This document shows, piece after piece, positions 1 to 8,663 of a stretch of 45,767 nt of DNA. The translations under genes were made by a program, and so were the position numbers. Origin of the DNA: CAYFFV01 sp964342695 (lineage in GTDB: Bacteria > Acidobacteriota > Vicinamibacteria > Vicinamibacterales > UBA8438); contig CAYFFV010000018.1 of the NCBI GenBank assembly GCA_964342695.1, positions 1 through 45,767 of the forward strand, given 5' to 3'. Under the pieces are notes generated by a model. It was not told where the DNA came from, searched no databases, and saw only the letters and a list, made by a program, of their open reading frames with translations. How positions within the stretch are numbered: position 1 is the stretch's first letter; every line of letters begins with the position of its first letter.

Positions 1-105
1 TTCGGCTCCTGAAGGCTCCTGGAAGACCACCAGGTGATAGGCCAGATGTGTAAGGTCTGTGAGGACTTTAGCTGACTGGTACTAATCAGCCGTGAGGCTT
101 GACCA
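1..105 (+). rRNA. 23S ribosomal RNA, 3' end (partial)
   Basis: The first ~105 bases match the conserved 3' tail of bacterial 23S rRNA. A stretch ending GGTACTAATCAGCCGTGAGG and then CTTGACC is the diagnostic terminal helix region. The gene enters from the left edge, so only the last ~105 nt are seen. The exact 3' end is set by analogy with the terminal stem and could move by a few bases. A 5S gene follows on the same strand, giving the normal 23S-5S order. Confidence 0.93.
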
Positions 106-199
106 TATTTTCTTTCACTGCGTTATCTTTAAGAAGATGCTATCGTTTGTAGAGTGTTCAGTTTTATTAAAGAAAGTTTGTTCTTTGAAATAGTTTTCT

Positions 200-271
200 C
201 ATTGTGGTGTGGCATACACATGCAATGAGAGGCCGAATGCTCGCCAGATGTGCGAGATTCGGTTTTTATTT
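200..271 (+). other. 23S-5S spacer hairpins (probable processing stems)
   Basis: Two inverted repeats lie just before the 5S gene. The first pairs CATTG (200-204) with CAATG, with an inner TGTG/CACA. The second pairs CCGAATgCTCGC (233-244) with GCGAGATTCGG (252-262) around a 7-nt loop, with one bulged G, and is followed by a T-rich stretch up to the 5S start. In an rRNA operon these are most likely RNase processing stems; the second also resembles a weak terminator. No tRNA is seen in the spacer. Confidence 0.45.
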
Positions 272-389
272 TCCCGGTGGTCATAGGAGAGGGGAAACAC
301 CCGTTCCCATACCGAACACGGTAGTTAAGCCCTCTTCCGCCGATGGTACTTCGGGGGCAGCTCCGTGGGAGAGTAGGTCGCTGCCGGGA
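272..389 (+). rRNA. 5S ribosomal RNA
   Basis: A complete ~118-nt 5S rRNA. The 5' TCCCGG pairs with the 3' CCGGGA to close helix I. Internal conserved blocks include CCCATACCGAACACGG, the GTTAAGCCC segment, CCGATGGTACT and GGGAGAGTAGG. It sits ~165 nt after the 23S end and is followed by an intrinsic terminator. Ends were placed from the closing stem. Confidence 0.95.
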
Positions 390-398
390 GTATTTTTT

Positions 399-431
399 AC
401 CCGATGCATTTCTGATGCGTCGGGTTTTTTA
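399..431 (+). terminator. Rho-independent terminator of the rRNA operon
   Basis: ACCCGATGCAT (399-409) pairs with ATGCGTCGGGT (about 415-425) through 11 bp including one G-T wobble, around a short loop, and is followed by a run of T. It lies 10 nt after the 5S gene, as expected for an rRNA operon terminator. Confidence 0.85.
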
Positions 432-552
432 TTTGAATCTTGAATAAATTTTAAGTAAAACCTAATTGTTTAAAAGAAGAGAACCTAAATTTTATGATGG
501 ATAGATAAACCGGTCAGTAGCAAAGACCTTTGGTGGAGACGGGAGACGGTTA

Positions 553-2238
553 ATGTCTATTAATCGACGAAACTTTATTAAGAAGGGGGCTGTCGCAGGT
601 TTCGGTGCAACAGCGGCGGTGGGATGCCTTGGAAACGACGAGAATTCCAATCAAATTGATTGGCACTTCGAGGCCGACGTTATTGTTGTTGGTTCAGGGG
701 CGGCAGGTCTTCCCGCTGCCATTCGCGCGCGCGATCAAAATGTCTCGGTAATTGTCGTCGAGGAAAACTTTGATATTGGGGGCCACGGTATTATTAGTCA
801 GGGTAGCGTTGCGCTTGGTGGGGGTACAAGCGTTCAGAAGAAATACGGTATCGAAGATTCCGCCGATCAAATTTATCTCGAAAATACGAGACCTGATCAT
901 ACACACACTCGGTACAATGACAGGAAAGTCGTTCGGGCATTCGCCGATCGTAATGTTGAGGTTTTTGAATTCTTATTAGCGAACGGAGTTCGTTTTACGG
1001 ATGTCAGACCGCATCGTGTGCCGGCCGAGGGAGTGGGGACATTTAGGCGCCAAACTACGATTCCTTGGTCGCAGGATTTAAAGGAAACCATCAACAATAC
1101 TGCTGGATCTGGCTTAATGCGCGCTCTAGAGAAAAGCGCCAGGGCAAAGGGTATAGAGATTCTCTTAAATCACAGGATGACAAAGATTCATCGTGAAAAA
1201 TCACACGCGGGACGGGTTTTGGGTATTGCTACGACCAATCTTGAGACGGATGAAACAATACAGATTAAGGCAAGAAAGGCAGTAATTGCCTGTACCGGTG
1301 GATCCAGTAGTAATTTAGTAATTCGAACAATTTACAATCCTCTACTGACGGAAGAATATCAGGTGGGGTGTGAGCCGTATTCGCGTCAATCAGGCGACGC
1401 CGAGCAACAAGGGATGGCTATAGGGGCATCATTAGGTGGTACGAACAATATGCGCACGGAATCGTACTTGGCCCTAGTCAAGCCTCAATGGCTCGGATGT
1501 CGTTATGGATATGATCGGTGGAAGCCAGGAGGCCCGGTCTTTGAAAAGGCAGGAGCTTCTGGAATTCCTGTAGCGGATTATCAAGATCTCATTCTCGTTA
1601 ATATGCTTGGCAAACGATTTTACGATGAGACGGTAGGTGTGGAACTTTTCCGCGATGACGGTGATCCTGATCGGGTCTTCAATTATTTGGCGGCTGCTGT
1701 TTCGAGCGCGATTGTTGAGGTGGACGGTGTAAAGCAACGTGCTGGGGGACCAATCTGGGCAATTTTTGATGCTGATGCTGTGGATCGTGAGGAATGGGAT
1801 CCCAACCCGCCTTTTGTTGATACTGAGAATGGCTACTTCTTTACTGCTGATACTCTTGAGGAACTTGCCCGTGGTTTGCAGGGAAATGTTTACCAGAACC
1901 GTCCCATGGATCCTTCAACACTTCTGGCAACGGTGAACCAATACAACTCGTATGTTGATGTTGGAGAAGATCCAGAATTCAACAAACCTACTCCACGGTA
2001 CAAAATTCAAAAACCGCCATTCTACGCAGCATGGGCAACTCCCATACTGCACGATACGTACTCCGGACTTCGTGTGAATGAAAAATTCCAAGTTGTTGAT
2101 GTTTTTGGAGAGATCATTCCAAGTTTTTATTGTGCTGGAGAATCTGCTGGAGGATTTGCCTTGCATGGTCTTGGTCGGGCGACTGTGGGTGGCTATATCG
2201 CGGGTACTCACGCGGCACAAGAACCTGTTGGCACTTAA
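553..2238 (+). CDS. Tat-exported FAD-dependent oxidoreductase (FAD_binding_2 / fumarate reductase flavoprotein-like)
   Basis: 561 aa. The N-terminus has a twin-arginine motif (NRRNFIKKG, residues 4-12) followed by a short hydrophobic stretch and Cys25 (AVGC), so export by Tat, possibly as a lipoprotein, is likely. Residues ~41-75 form a Rossmann FAD site (VVGSGAAG; G47, G49, G52; acidic E70 at the end of beta-2). The C-terminus (~520-555) has the FAD-closing segment CAGESAGG...GRATVGGYIAG typical of the fumarate reductase / 3-ketosteroid dehydrogenase superfamily (family knowledge). The substrate cannot be read from the sequence. Its stop codon overlaps the ATG of the next gene (TAATG), so the two products probably act together. 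Other possible roles are urocanate-type or enoate reduction. Confidence 0.88.
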   Translation: MSINRRNFIKKGAVAGFGATAAVGCLGNDENSNQIDWHFEADVIVVGSGAAGLPAAIRARDQNVSVIVVEENFDIGGHGIISQGSVALGGGTSVQKKYGIEDSADQIYLENTRPDHTHTRYNDRKVVRAFADRNVEVFEFLLANGVRFTDVRPHRVPAEGVGTFRRQTTIPWSQDLKETINNTAGSGLMRALEKSARAKGIEILLNHRMTKIHREKSHAGRVLGIATTNLETDETIQIKARKAVIACTGGSSSNLVIRTIYNPLLTEEYQVGCEPYSRQSGDAEQQGMAIGASLGGTNNMRTESYLALVKPQWLGCRYGYDRWKPGGPVFEKAGASGIPVADYQDLILVNMLGKRFYDETVGVELFRDDGDPDRVFNYLAAAVSSAIVEVDGVKQRAGGPIWAIFDADAVDREEWDPNPPFVDTENGYFFTADTLEELARGLQGNVYQNRPMDPSTLLATVNQYNSYVDVGEDPEFNKPTPRYKIQKPPFYAAWATPILHDTYSGLRVNEKFQVVDVFGEIIPSFYCAGESAGGFALHGLGRATVGGYIAGTHAAQEPVGT

Positions 2239-3197
2239 TGGCCTCTTCTGAACTTCTGCATTCAACAAGTATCGACTTCTACGAGCCATTTGACACGAAA
2301 CTAAAGGTTGGCATGCCTGTTTGCTTCAAGGTGAAGGTCGCCTGCGAGTGTGGCTGCGATCTTCGTGGTTGTTTGGTTCGTTTAAGTGGGTCCGAGGGTC
2401 TCATTGTGACTGCAAAATTATTAAGCGGTGAGGCTAGTTTCAATGAGACTGAGGAATTAATGCTTACGGCCCCGGAGCAGGTTGGTAAATATGAGTGGGA
2501 AGTTTTTTTCCCCGAGTGTGAAACACCCAGTGGGTTTCACAAAGAAAGTAAGGCCGTTCTTTCTTTTCAAACAGTATCACATGAAATCAGCACGACTATC
2601 TGGGATGTCCCGACAACGCCGTGCTCAGGTGAGCGGGTGTCCGTGAAGGTTGGTGTTTGCTGTGCCAGTGCTTGTCGCTTATCCGGGGGGTATGTGGAAA
2701 TCTATGACGAGGTGAACCATAAAATCTCTGAAGGCCAGCTTGAGGAAAGTCCATGGTCCGGATCGAAGGCTTTGTTCTGGGCGGAACTTTTTTTAGTGGT
2801 TCCGGAAGCAGAGGGTGTTTATAGCAAAAAAGTGCGTGTGGTTGTCAGTGAGACTAAATTTCAACATGAAGAAAAACAAGCTAATTTAAGTTTTCGAGTG
2901 GGGCCTGCGCTTAAACATGTAGCCACTGTTCGTGTTCTTCAGGTTGGTTCAGAAGGCCCTATTCCTAATGTTGAAGTGCGTTGCGGTTTTTACAAAGGAA
3001 TTACTAATAAGTCCGGTGTTGCTCAAATTCCGTTACCTGGTGGCACCTTTGAAATCACGACTCGTAAAGATGGTTTTAAGTCTAACCCGGTCACAATAGT
3101 GGTTAGCGGGGATCTTGAAGTGAATATTCCTGTGACCAAAGTTCAAAAAAGCGAGGAAAGAGCTCTCGGGGTTTTTGAAAATTATCCGTGGGGATGA
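2238..3197 (+). CDS. Cysteine-rich double Ig-like protein with C-terminal PEGA/carboxypeptidase-regulatory-like domain
   Basis: 319 aa, starting at the ATG that overlaps the upstream TAA by one base. Two ~100-residue beta-rich modules (about 12-112 and 116-221) each carry a cysteine cluster: C29, C36, C38, C40, C45 in the first and C129, C141, C142, C146 in the second. The modules are similar in plan ('GxPVxxKVxVxCxC...' and 'GERVSVKVGVCC'), suggesting an internal duplication. Residues ~229-300 resemble a PEGA or carboxypeptidase-regulatory-like fold (PIPNVEVRCG, GGTFEITTRKDGF). No signal peptide or membrane segment is visible. I do not recognise a characterised family. The coupling suggests a partner, electron-transfer or metal-binding subunit for the flavoprotein (inference). 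A longer in-frame start at 2130 would run inside the flavoprotein gene and is unlikely. Confidence 0.75.
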   Translation: MASSELLHSTSIDFYEPFDTKLKVGMPVCFKVKVACECGCDLRGCLVRLSGSEGLIVTAKLLSGEASFNETEELMLTAPEQVGKYEWEVFFPECETPSGFHKESKAVLSFQTVSHEISTTIWDVPTTPCSGERVSVKVGVCCASACRLSGGYVEIYDEVNHKISEGQLEESPWSGSKALFWAELFLVVPEAEGVYSKKVRVVVSETKFQHEEKQANLSFRVGPALKHVATVRVLQVGSEGPIPNVEVRCGFYKGITNKSGVAQIPLPGGTFEITTRKDGFKSNPVTIVVSGDLEVNIPVTKVQKSEERALGVFENYPWG

Positions 3198-3238
3198 ATC
3201 ATGGGAGTTTTTGGTGCCGCAGTAGATAGAATGTGTGA

Positions 3239-4234
3239 TTAATTTTCTAAAGCACGTGCGCCCGTTAAAATCCCTTCCATGCCGTAGTTGCCTTCATGAC
3301 AGGCGTATTCAAAAACGGCATCCGTGGTTCCTGTCAAAATGGCTAGTGCCGTCCATGAAGTTTGCCATGTGGTGGGATCTGTAACGGTGATTTCATAATG
3401 CAGTGTTTCTGATCCCGCACGGGTAAAGCGTTCCACTAAATGTAAATGATTTGATGACCCTAGATAATTGCTTTTCTCGTCAAAATTCGTTGTTTCTACA
3501 ACTAGCGTGTCACCTTCCCAGTGACCTCTCGCATCGCCGTGCCACTGTGTAATATCTTGATCAATATGCGGATGATCGCTGATTGGAATGATCCGGGCAT
3601 CATGAATCATTTCACCAAGCATGACGATATGGTTCTCGGTTTGAAAAATCTGGTAGTAACTGTTGTACCCAGCACCCAAGCCTCCGATTCTAGGGATTCC
3701 ATACGTGATGCATCGTACTTGCAGTGGGAGGTTCTCTGGACCCTCGTAATTATTTTCAAGGTAGGCTTTTGAGGCCGCAGTTTGCCGTTCGTTAGCCGCG
3801 TTCGTTAATGTGGGCAGTTGTCCATTAGTAGGGTTCGTAATTAATGATGTACGTGCGTCAAAGTCTCGGTCGACCATCCACACGGAGCTATAGTTTCCCG
3901 TGCCGCTATCACGAGAGGTAAAGTCTTCTGTTGCTGCCAAGGCGGCTAGAAAAACACCGTCCGCGAAAGCTGCGTCACCAGCGCCTCCAAAAAGGCGAAC
4001 AGCAGCATTTTGCAGGGCTGACAGCTCTTCATCGGTGAAAGATTCTTTGTTAGCAAGTTGCGCAGGCCGTTCTAACGGTGTTGCGCTATTGTTTGCCCAA
4101 ACCCCGTTAAGATTTGGGTGGCCACTGTTCGTTCGTGGCACCATCCAACCATCATCTGTCGATTGACCGATTAGCGTAATCGGAATGAATAAAAAGTTGA
4201 ATACACAAATGTAAAATTTGCAACGGCTTTGCAT
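3239..4234 (-). CDS. Secreted 'RGHWEGD/YACHEGNY' family protein, copy 1
   Basis: 331 aa. The start at 4234 is chosen because GGTGGAGG lies just upstream and the protein then begins with a signal peptide (MQSRCKFYICVFNFL, cleavage near IGQS). Family landmarks: PRTNSGHPNLNGVW (diverged from the usual WGxPDLQGVW), TPLERP, RTSLITNPTNG, RCITYG, HDARIIP, GDARGHWEGDTLVVET, ERFTR and EYACHEGNYG near the C-terminus. The two invariant cysteines (RCI and YACHE) could form a disulfide. The family is frequent among hypothetical proteins of Acidobacteriota-type genomes; I know of no assigned reaction. It is convergent with the Ig-like gene at 2238-3197 and divergent from the cyclophilin gene. Confidence 0.85.
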   Translation of the reverse strand: MQSRCKFYICVFNFLFIPITLIGQSTDDGWMVPRTNSGHPNLNGVWANNSATPLERPAQLANKESFTDEELSALQNAAVRLFGGAGDAAFADGVFLAALAATEDFTSRDSGTGNYSSVWMVDRDFDARTSLITNPTNGQLPTLTNAANERQTAASKAYLENNYEGPENLPLQVRCITYGIPRIGGLGAGYNSYYQIFQTENHIVMLGEMIHDARIIPISDHPHIDQDITQWHGDARGHWEGDTLVVETTNFDEKSNYLGSSNHLHLVERFTRAGSETLHYEITVTDPTTWQTSWTALAILTGTTDAVFEYACHEGNYGMEGILTGARALEN

Positions 4235-4411
4235 AAAAACCTCCACCAAGAATTCTAGACTACATGACATGATGGCATGAGCGACACCTATTTTCCAACA
4301 GAACAGATCTAGGAGGAAGTGTCGGGTTGCAAAAAAAATTTTAAAGTTTAAATATACTTAGTGGATATGGATCTAAAGACACAAAAGCTTTTTAATTAAA
4401 GGGACAAGAGA

Positions 4412-4927
4412 ATGACAACCGAAACAGATAAATTGGGTGTTGTGATACAGACAGTCAAAGGTGACATTTGCGTAGATCTTTTTTCTGTGGAAGCGCCTAT
4501 CACCACGGCAAACTTTATCAATCTAGCGAAACGTGGATTCTACGATGGTGTGACTTTCCATCGCGTGATTTCTGATTTTATGATTCAAGGAGGCGATCCC
4601 ACTGGCACAGGTCGTGGCGGACCAGGATATACGTTTGCAGATGAGTTTAGTCCTGCTCGACGCCATAATGCGGCGGGGGTTTTGTCGATGGCGAATGCTG
4701 GTCCAGCTACAAATGGAAGCCAGTTTTTTATCACGCATGGCCCGACACCGCATCTGGACAACGCACATACGGTTTTCGGTCAGGTGTCCTCTGGTCAAGA
4801 TGTTGTCAATGCCATAGCCCAAGGAGACGCTATAACGAGTATTACAGTTAGTGGTGATCCGGAAGCTCTCCTTGAGGCGCAAAAAGAAAATATCGACGCT
4901 TGGAACGCAGTTCTTGATCGGCAATAA
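4412..4927 (+). CDS. Peptidyl-prolyl cis-trans isomerase, cyclophilin type
   Basis: 171 aa, the usual size of a single-domain bacterial cyclophilin. Catalytic and binding motifs are all present: FHRVISDFMIQGGD (active-site Arg in FHR), SMANAGPATNGSQFFIT, and PHLDNAHTVFG. No signal peptide, so a cytoplasmic folding catalyst is expected. The start ATG is preceded by GGGACAAGAGA. The stop lies 7 bp from the stop of the convergent TonB receptor gene. PpiB-like by family, but I do not assign a symbol because PpiA/PpiB naming depends on localisation. Confidence 0.95.
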   Translation: MTTETDKLGVVIQTVKGDICVDLFSVEAPITTANFINLAKRGFYDGVTFHRVISDFMIQGGDPTGTGRGGPGYTFADEFSPARRHNAAGVLSMANAGPATNGSQFFITHGPTPHLDNAHTVFGQVSSGQDVVNAIAQGDAITSITVSGDPEALLEAQKENIDAWNAVLDRQ

Positions 4928-4933
4928 AAGTAA

Positions 4934-7321
4934 TTAGAATTCAAATTTAATGCCAAAAGTCGGGAATCCCTCAAGACCTTGTTCTATGTTCTCACCTGTA
5001 CGTTCTTGAAAACGGAATGAGTCAACATTTTTGTGACCGTAGATATTTATGAAATCGAGGAACAAAATAAGGCTTAAGCGTTTAAATCGCTGTCGATAAT
5101 CAACCCGAATATTTAAGGTGTGAAAATTTGGCATTCGAGTGACATTACGCCCGGTGATCTCTTTAGAGAACCGAGACAGCGTAGTGTCGTGGTGAACGTT
5201 CTCATGGATGATGTAGGTGTCGGTTGGTCGTCCTGTGGCGAAGCGCCATTTACCTGCCATCGACCACGAATCATTAAATTCGTATGCCAAGAGTGTGTTG
5301 AGAATATGCGGGCGATTAAAGTCGCTATAGTAGCTTCCTTGGCCTAGACTGTCATTTCTTCGCGATTGTTGAAACGAATAACCAACCTGTCCGTACCAGT
5401 CATTTAAAAGTCGTTTAGACAGAAGCATGTCGATTCCGGCAGAGCGTCCCGTTCCAGAATTAGATGCGGTAGCTGTAGTCCGGTCTGGTTTAACAATAAG
5501 CCTATCTAAAACTTGATAATAGGTTTCTAAGCTAATGCGGAGATCGTTGGTAAGCGTTCGACTTAATCCTACCGAAATTTGGCGGGAACGTTCGTTTTTT
5601 AAACTAGCGTTCATTGGATGACTTGCCAATTGGAGAAATTGTGGGTACTGATAAAAAATACCACCGGAAAAGTTTAAACGCGTTAGAGGGTCTAGGTATA
5701 AGGTTACGCTTGCACGGGGAGACCAGAGCAATTCCTTGGTGAGACCATCATGTTCCCAGCGTAATCCTGGAGTTACGGTCAGTTTTGAACCAAACGTAAA
5801 CCCGTAATCGCTGTAGAGAATGGACCTAACAGCATGTTTGTGAAATTGAGAATTAATTTGGCCTGGTCTTAAGATAATGAACTTTTCTTCTGTGTCGAGA
5901 CGGAAATCATTCCTGTCAAATACGTAGCGTGCCAAGTCTCTGTCGAGGTCGATTTCGTAGTCAATTTTTACTTGGGTAATTCGAGTGCCAAGTGAAAGAC
6001 GATCATTTTTCCCGTTTACGTAGACGAAATCACTACGCCACCCATATTCGCGTTCCTTCTCGCGCGCCTTAAATATTTCATCACGCACTGCTATGTCTGA
6101 GAGGTTCGATAAAGGGGTGACTTGGACTTCGGGAAACGAATCACCTTGGATTGAATTTTTATCACTACTTCTGACAAAAAATGTATTGGTGAGAAAGCTA
6201 GAAGCACCTGTAAGCCATTGCCAATTAAGTCCGAACAAATTGCTGTCTTGGGACGTTCGTGCGATAAAGGTGTTCTCAAAGTTTTCGCTGGCTAACACAT
6301 GTTGAATATCTCGGTGATAACGTTCAGGAGCGTGAATGCCTAGAATTTTAATGCGATGTCTTGCGTTTAGTTCAGTTGTGGTTTTAAAAATAACGTCTTC
6401 AAGGCTCGGTTCTCCAATTTGCTCTTGGCCAATCAAGCGAAAAAGACGTCCAAAATTTTGTGCGCGTGCTGAAAACAAGACAGCTGTGTTGTCGAAGATA
6501 TACGAAGGACCATCGTAGTTAAATTCCCATCCTGTTATTTCGGCTCTGCCACTGACTGACGGAGTAAGCGGGTTGCCTTCAGCTACTTCCAGTTGCAAGA
6601 GAGAGCCGTTTTTTCCACCGTACGCTGCAGGAAAGCCGCCTGGTTGGAATTTGATGTTTTGAATTAAATTTGGAGCAAAAATACTAAATCGACCGCCGCC
6701 TTCTATGTCTTCCTGTTCACCGATTGTTTGGTCGAAGTGAATTACTTTATCGAAGGGAATGCCGTCGACAAGAATGAGGTTATCTCGAGGACCTTGTCCA
6801 CGTACAGAAAATGAAGCGAATTGGCCTGTGGCGGCTACTCCGGGAAGGCTATCGACGGACCTCATGACATCTCCGGCAGAACCTGGGGCTCGACGAATCT
6901 CTTCGCGGTTGTAGTTAGTAGATGACACAGATTCTTGAGATGTTCCTGCAGTCATAGGGGGTCTGACGACAACTGTTTCAGATAACGAACGACGAACTAA
7001 CTCAAAGATGGTTACCGCTGTTTTCTGTGAGACTACGCGAATCTCGCCAGAAACTGTCGGTTCGTAACCTTCTGCCTCAACGAGAATCTGATACAAGCCC
7101 TCTTCTAGCAGGTCGAACTCAAAGGCACCGGTTCCATCTGTAAGGGTCGCTGCTCTCGAAGTACCCGACTGGAGTGCAGTAATTGAAGCTTTTCCTACTG
7201 GCTGCTGTGTCGATGCATCAATAAGTCTTCCTTGAATCGATGGTTGTGCATAGGCAGTTGTAACACTAACGAAGCATATCGAGATGAACACACAAAAAAT
7301 TACGGCAAAAGTTGTTCGCAT
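4934..7321 (-). CDS. TonB-dependent receptor with N-terminal carboxypeptidase-regulatory-like domain
   Basis: 795 aa outer-membrane receptor. Signal peptide 1-25 (cleavage after AYA), carboxypeptidase-regulatory-like domain ~28-110 (IQGRLIDASTQQPVGKASI, LTDGTGAFEF, EGYEP), then a plug ~120-250 (GSAGDVMRSVDSLPGV, SVRGQGPRDNLILVDGIPF, GGFPAAYGGKNGS) and a long C-terminal beta-barrel ending in an aromatic residue (FGIKFEF), as outer-membrane proteins do. Such fused receptors are typical of Acidobacteriota. The transported substrate cannot be inferred. No clear Shine-Dalgarno is seen before the chosen ATG. The 239-bp divergent space to the copy-2 family protein could hold shared regulatory sites. 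Confidence 0.93.
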   Translation of the reverse strand: MRTTFAVIFCVFISICFVSVTTAYAQPSIQGRLIDASTQQPVGKASITALQSGTSRAATLTDGTGAFEFDLLEEGLYQILVEAEGYEPTVSGEIRVVSQKTAVTIFELVRRSLSETVVVRPPMTAGTSQESVSSTNYNREEIRRAPGSAGDVMRSVDSLPGVAATGQFASFSVRGQGPRDNLILVDGIPFDKVIHFDQTIGEQEDIEGGGRFSIFAPNLIQNIKFQPGGFPAAYGGKNGSLLQLEVAEGNPLTPSVSGRAEITGWEFNYDGPSYIFDNTAVLFSARAQNFGRLFRLIGQEQIGEPSLEDVIFKTTTELNARHRIKILGIHAPERYHRDIQHVLASENFENTFIARTSQDSNLFGLNWQWLTGASSFLTNTFFVRSSDKNSIQGDSFPEVQVTPLSNLSDIAVRDEIFKAREKEREYGWRSDFVYVNGKNDRLSLGTRITQVKIDYEIDLDRDLARYVFDRNDFRLDTEEKFIILRPGQINSQFHKHAVRSILYSDYGFTFGSKLTVTPGLRWEHDGLTKELLWSPRASVTLYLDPLTRLNFSGGIFYQYPQFLQLASHPMNASLKNERSRQISVGLSRTLTNDLRISLETYYQVLDRLIVKPDRTTATASNSGTGRSAGIDMLLSKRLLNDWYGQVGYSFQQSRRNDSLGQGSYYSDFNRPHILNTLLAYEFNDSWSMAGKWRFATGRPTDTYIIHENVHHDTTLSRFSKEITGRNVTRMPNFHTLNIRVDYRQRFKRLSLILFLDFINIYGHKNVDSFRFQERTGENIEQGLEGFPTFGIKFEF

Positions 7322-7560
7322 TTTTAAAAATCGTCGGACTGTCGATATGTAAATGTTATTGTCTTTTACGACTACAGTCTGTGGTCTTGTTGCATGATTC
7401 GAAAAGAACTTAAGAATTCTATAACCGAGACGAAATTCTTATTTGTTGTTGGCGTTAAGATTGAGAATTCTTGAGGCTTTTGGTTAAGCACCTACACGAA
7501 CAGGTATCATTAAGTAGTCAGACTTAGTGTTAGATTGTTTCACGAGAGAGGAGGACAAAG

Positions 7561-8565
7561 ATGATTACTCGATTCCTTGGACCAAGCAAGCGTTTGTTAG
7601 TAGTTACGATAATCGGATTACTTTTTTCGTCATCTTTGCAGTTAGAAGCCTTATCGGGGGAACAAACCGACGCCATTCCACGGACTGGGTGGGGTGATCC
7701 AGACCTTCAGGGAGTGTGGGATTTTCGTACAGTTACACCGATGGAACGACCAGAAGAGTTTGAGGGAAAGCAATTTCTAACAAATGAGGAGGCTGCCGAA
7801 TTAGAGCAACGGGCAGTTGAACGGCAAGTTGATAGACCGCCACGGGCCGGTGATCCCGGAACGTACAATCAATTTTGGATGGATTTCGGAACGAATATTA
7901 TCGGAACGAAACGGACATCTCTTATTATTGATCCACCTAATGGCCGAATTCCTGAATTAGCACCCCCTGCAAAAAAAAGGCAAGAAGCGTTGGCTGAGGC
8001 AAGAAAGGGAGTAGGTGATGATGAACCGAGGCCAGGAGGTTGGTTAGAAGATGTGTCGGTCAGTGTTCGGTGTATCGTCGGTTTTAATTCCGGCCCTCCT
8101 ATGTATCCTGCAGCGTACAACAATAATATGCAGCTGTTTCAAGCTCCAGGGGTCGTAGCAATTTTTAATGAAATGGGTCCCGCAGTTCGAATTATTCCAT
8201 TGGATGGAAGGAAGCATCTTTCACCTAATATCCGCCAGTGGCTAGGTGATTCTCGTGGCCATTGGGAGGGCAATACCTTGGTTGTCGAAACGGTAAATTT
8301 TCTCCGAGAAACGGCTTTTGGTCGGTACGCGGGTGCAGTGAATCGTCTTGGAGGGTCTGGGCCGAATATTCATCTCGTTGAGCGATTTACCCGAGTTGAT
8401 TCTGAGACGTTATTATATGAAGCGACAGTAGAAGACAACACCACATGGGTGCGCCCTTGGACGTATGCAATTCCGATGCGAAATAGTGAGTATCCTGTCT
8501 ATGAGTATGCCTGTCACGAAGGTAATTACGGACTCGAAAATATTCTTGCTGGAGCTCTGAAATAA
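7561..8565 (+). CDS. Secreted 'RGHWEGD/YACHEGNY' family protein, copy 2
   Basis: 334 aa with an excellent ribosome site (GAGAGGAGGACAAAG) before ATG. A signal sequence occupies about residues 1-33. Landmarks in order: IPRTGWGDPDLQGVWDF, TPMERP, GTYNQFWMD, RTSLIIDPPNGRIP, VRCIVGFNSGPPM, NNNMQLFQ, VRIIPLDG, RQWLGDSRGHWEGNTL, ERFTR, YEYACHEGNYGLENIL. It belongs to the 'DFRTxTPMERP' subgroup with copies 3, 5 and 6. It is divergent from the TonB receptor at 4934-7321 and is followed ~100 bp on by a fatty-acid desaturase gene. Function unknown; probably periplasmic or extracellular. Confidence 0.87.
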   Translation: MITRFLGPSKRLLVVTIIGLLFSSSLQLEALSGEQTDAIPRTGWGDPDLQGVWDFRTVTPMERPEEFEGKQFLTNEEAAELEQRAVERQVDRPPRAGDPGTYNQFWMDFGTNIIGTKRTSLIIDPPNGRIPELAPPAKKRQEALAEARKGVGDDEPRPGGWLEDVSVSVRCIVGFNSGPPMYPAAYNNNMQLFQAPGVVAIFNEMGPAVRIIPLDGRKHLSPNIRQWLGDSRGHWEGNTLVVETVNFLRETAFGRYAGAVNRLGGSGPNIHLVERFTRVDSETLLYEATVEDNTTWVRPWTYAIPMRNSEYPVYEYACHEGNYGLENILAGALK

Positions 8566-8663
8566 GATAAGTAAACCCTCGTTAAATAAAAAGATTTTCT
8601 AAGGTTGAATTGGTTAAAAGAACTAGGTCATGAATCTACGTTAGATAAAAGTGGGAGATTATC

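Noticed and set aside
204..443. 79-codon open frame
   Set aside because: It runs through the 5S rRNA and its terminator; no coding support.
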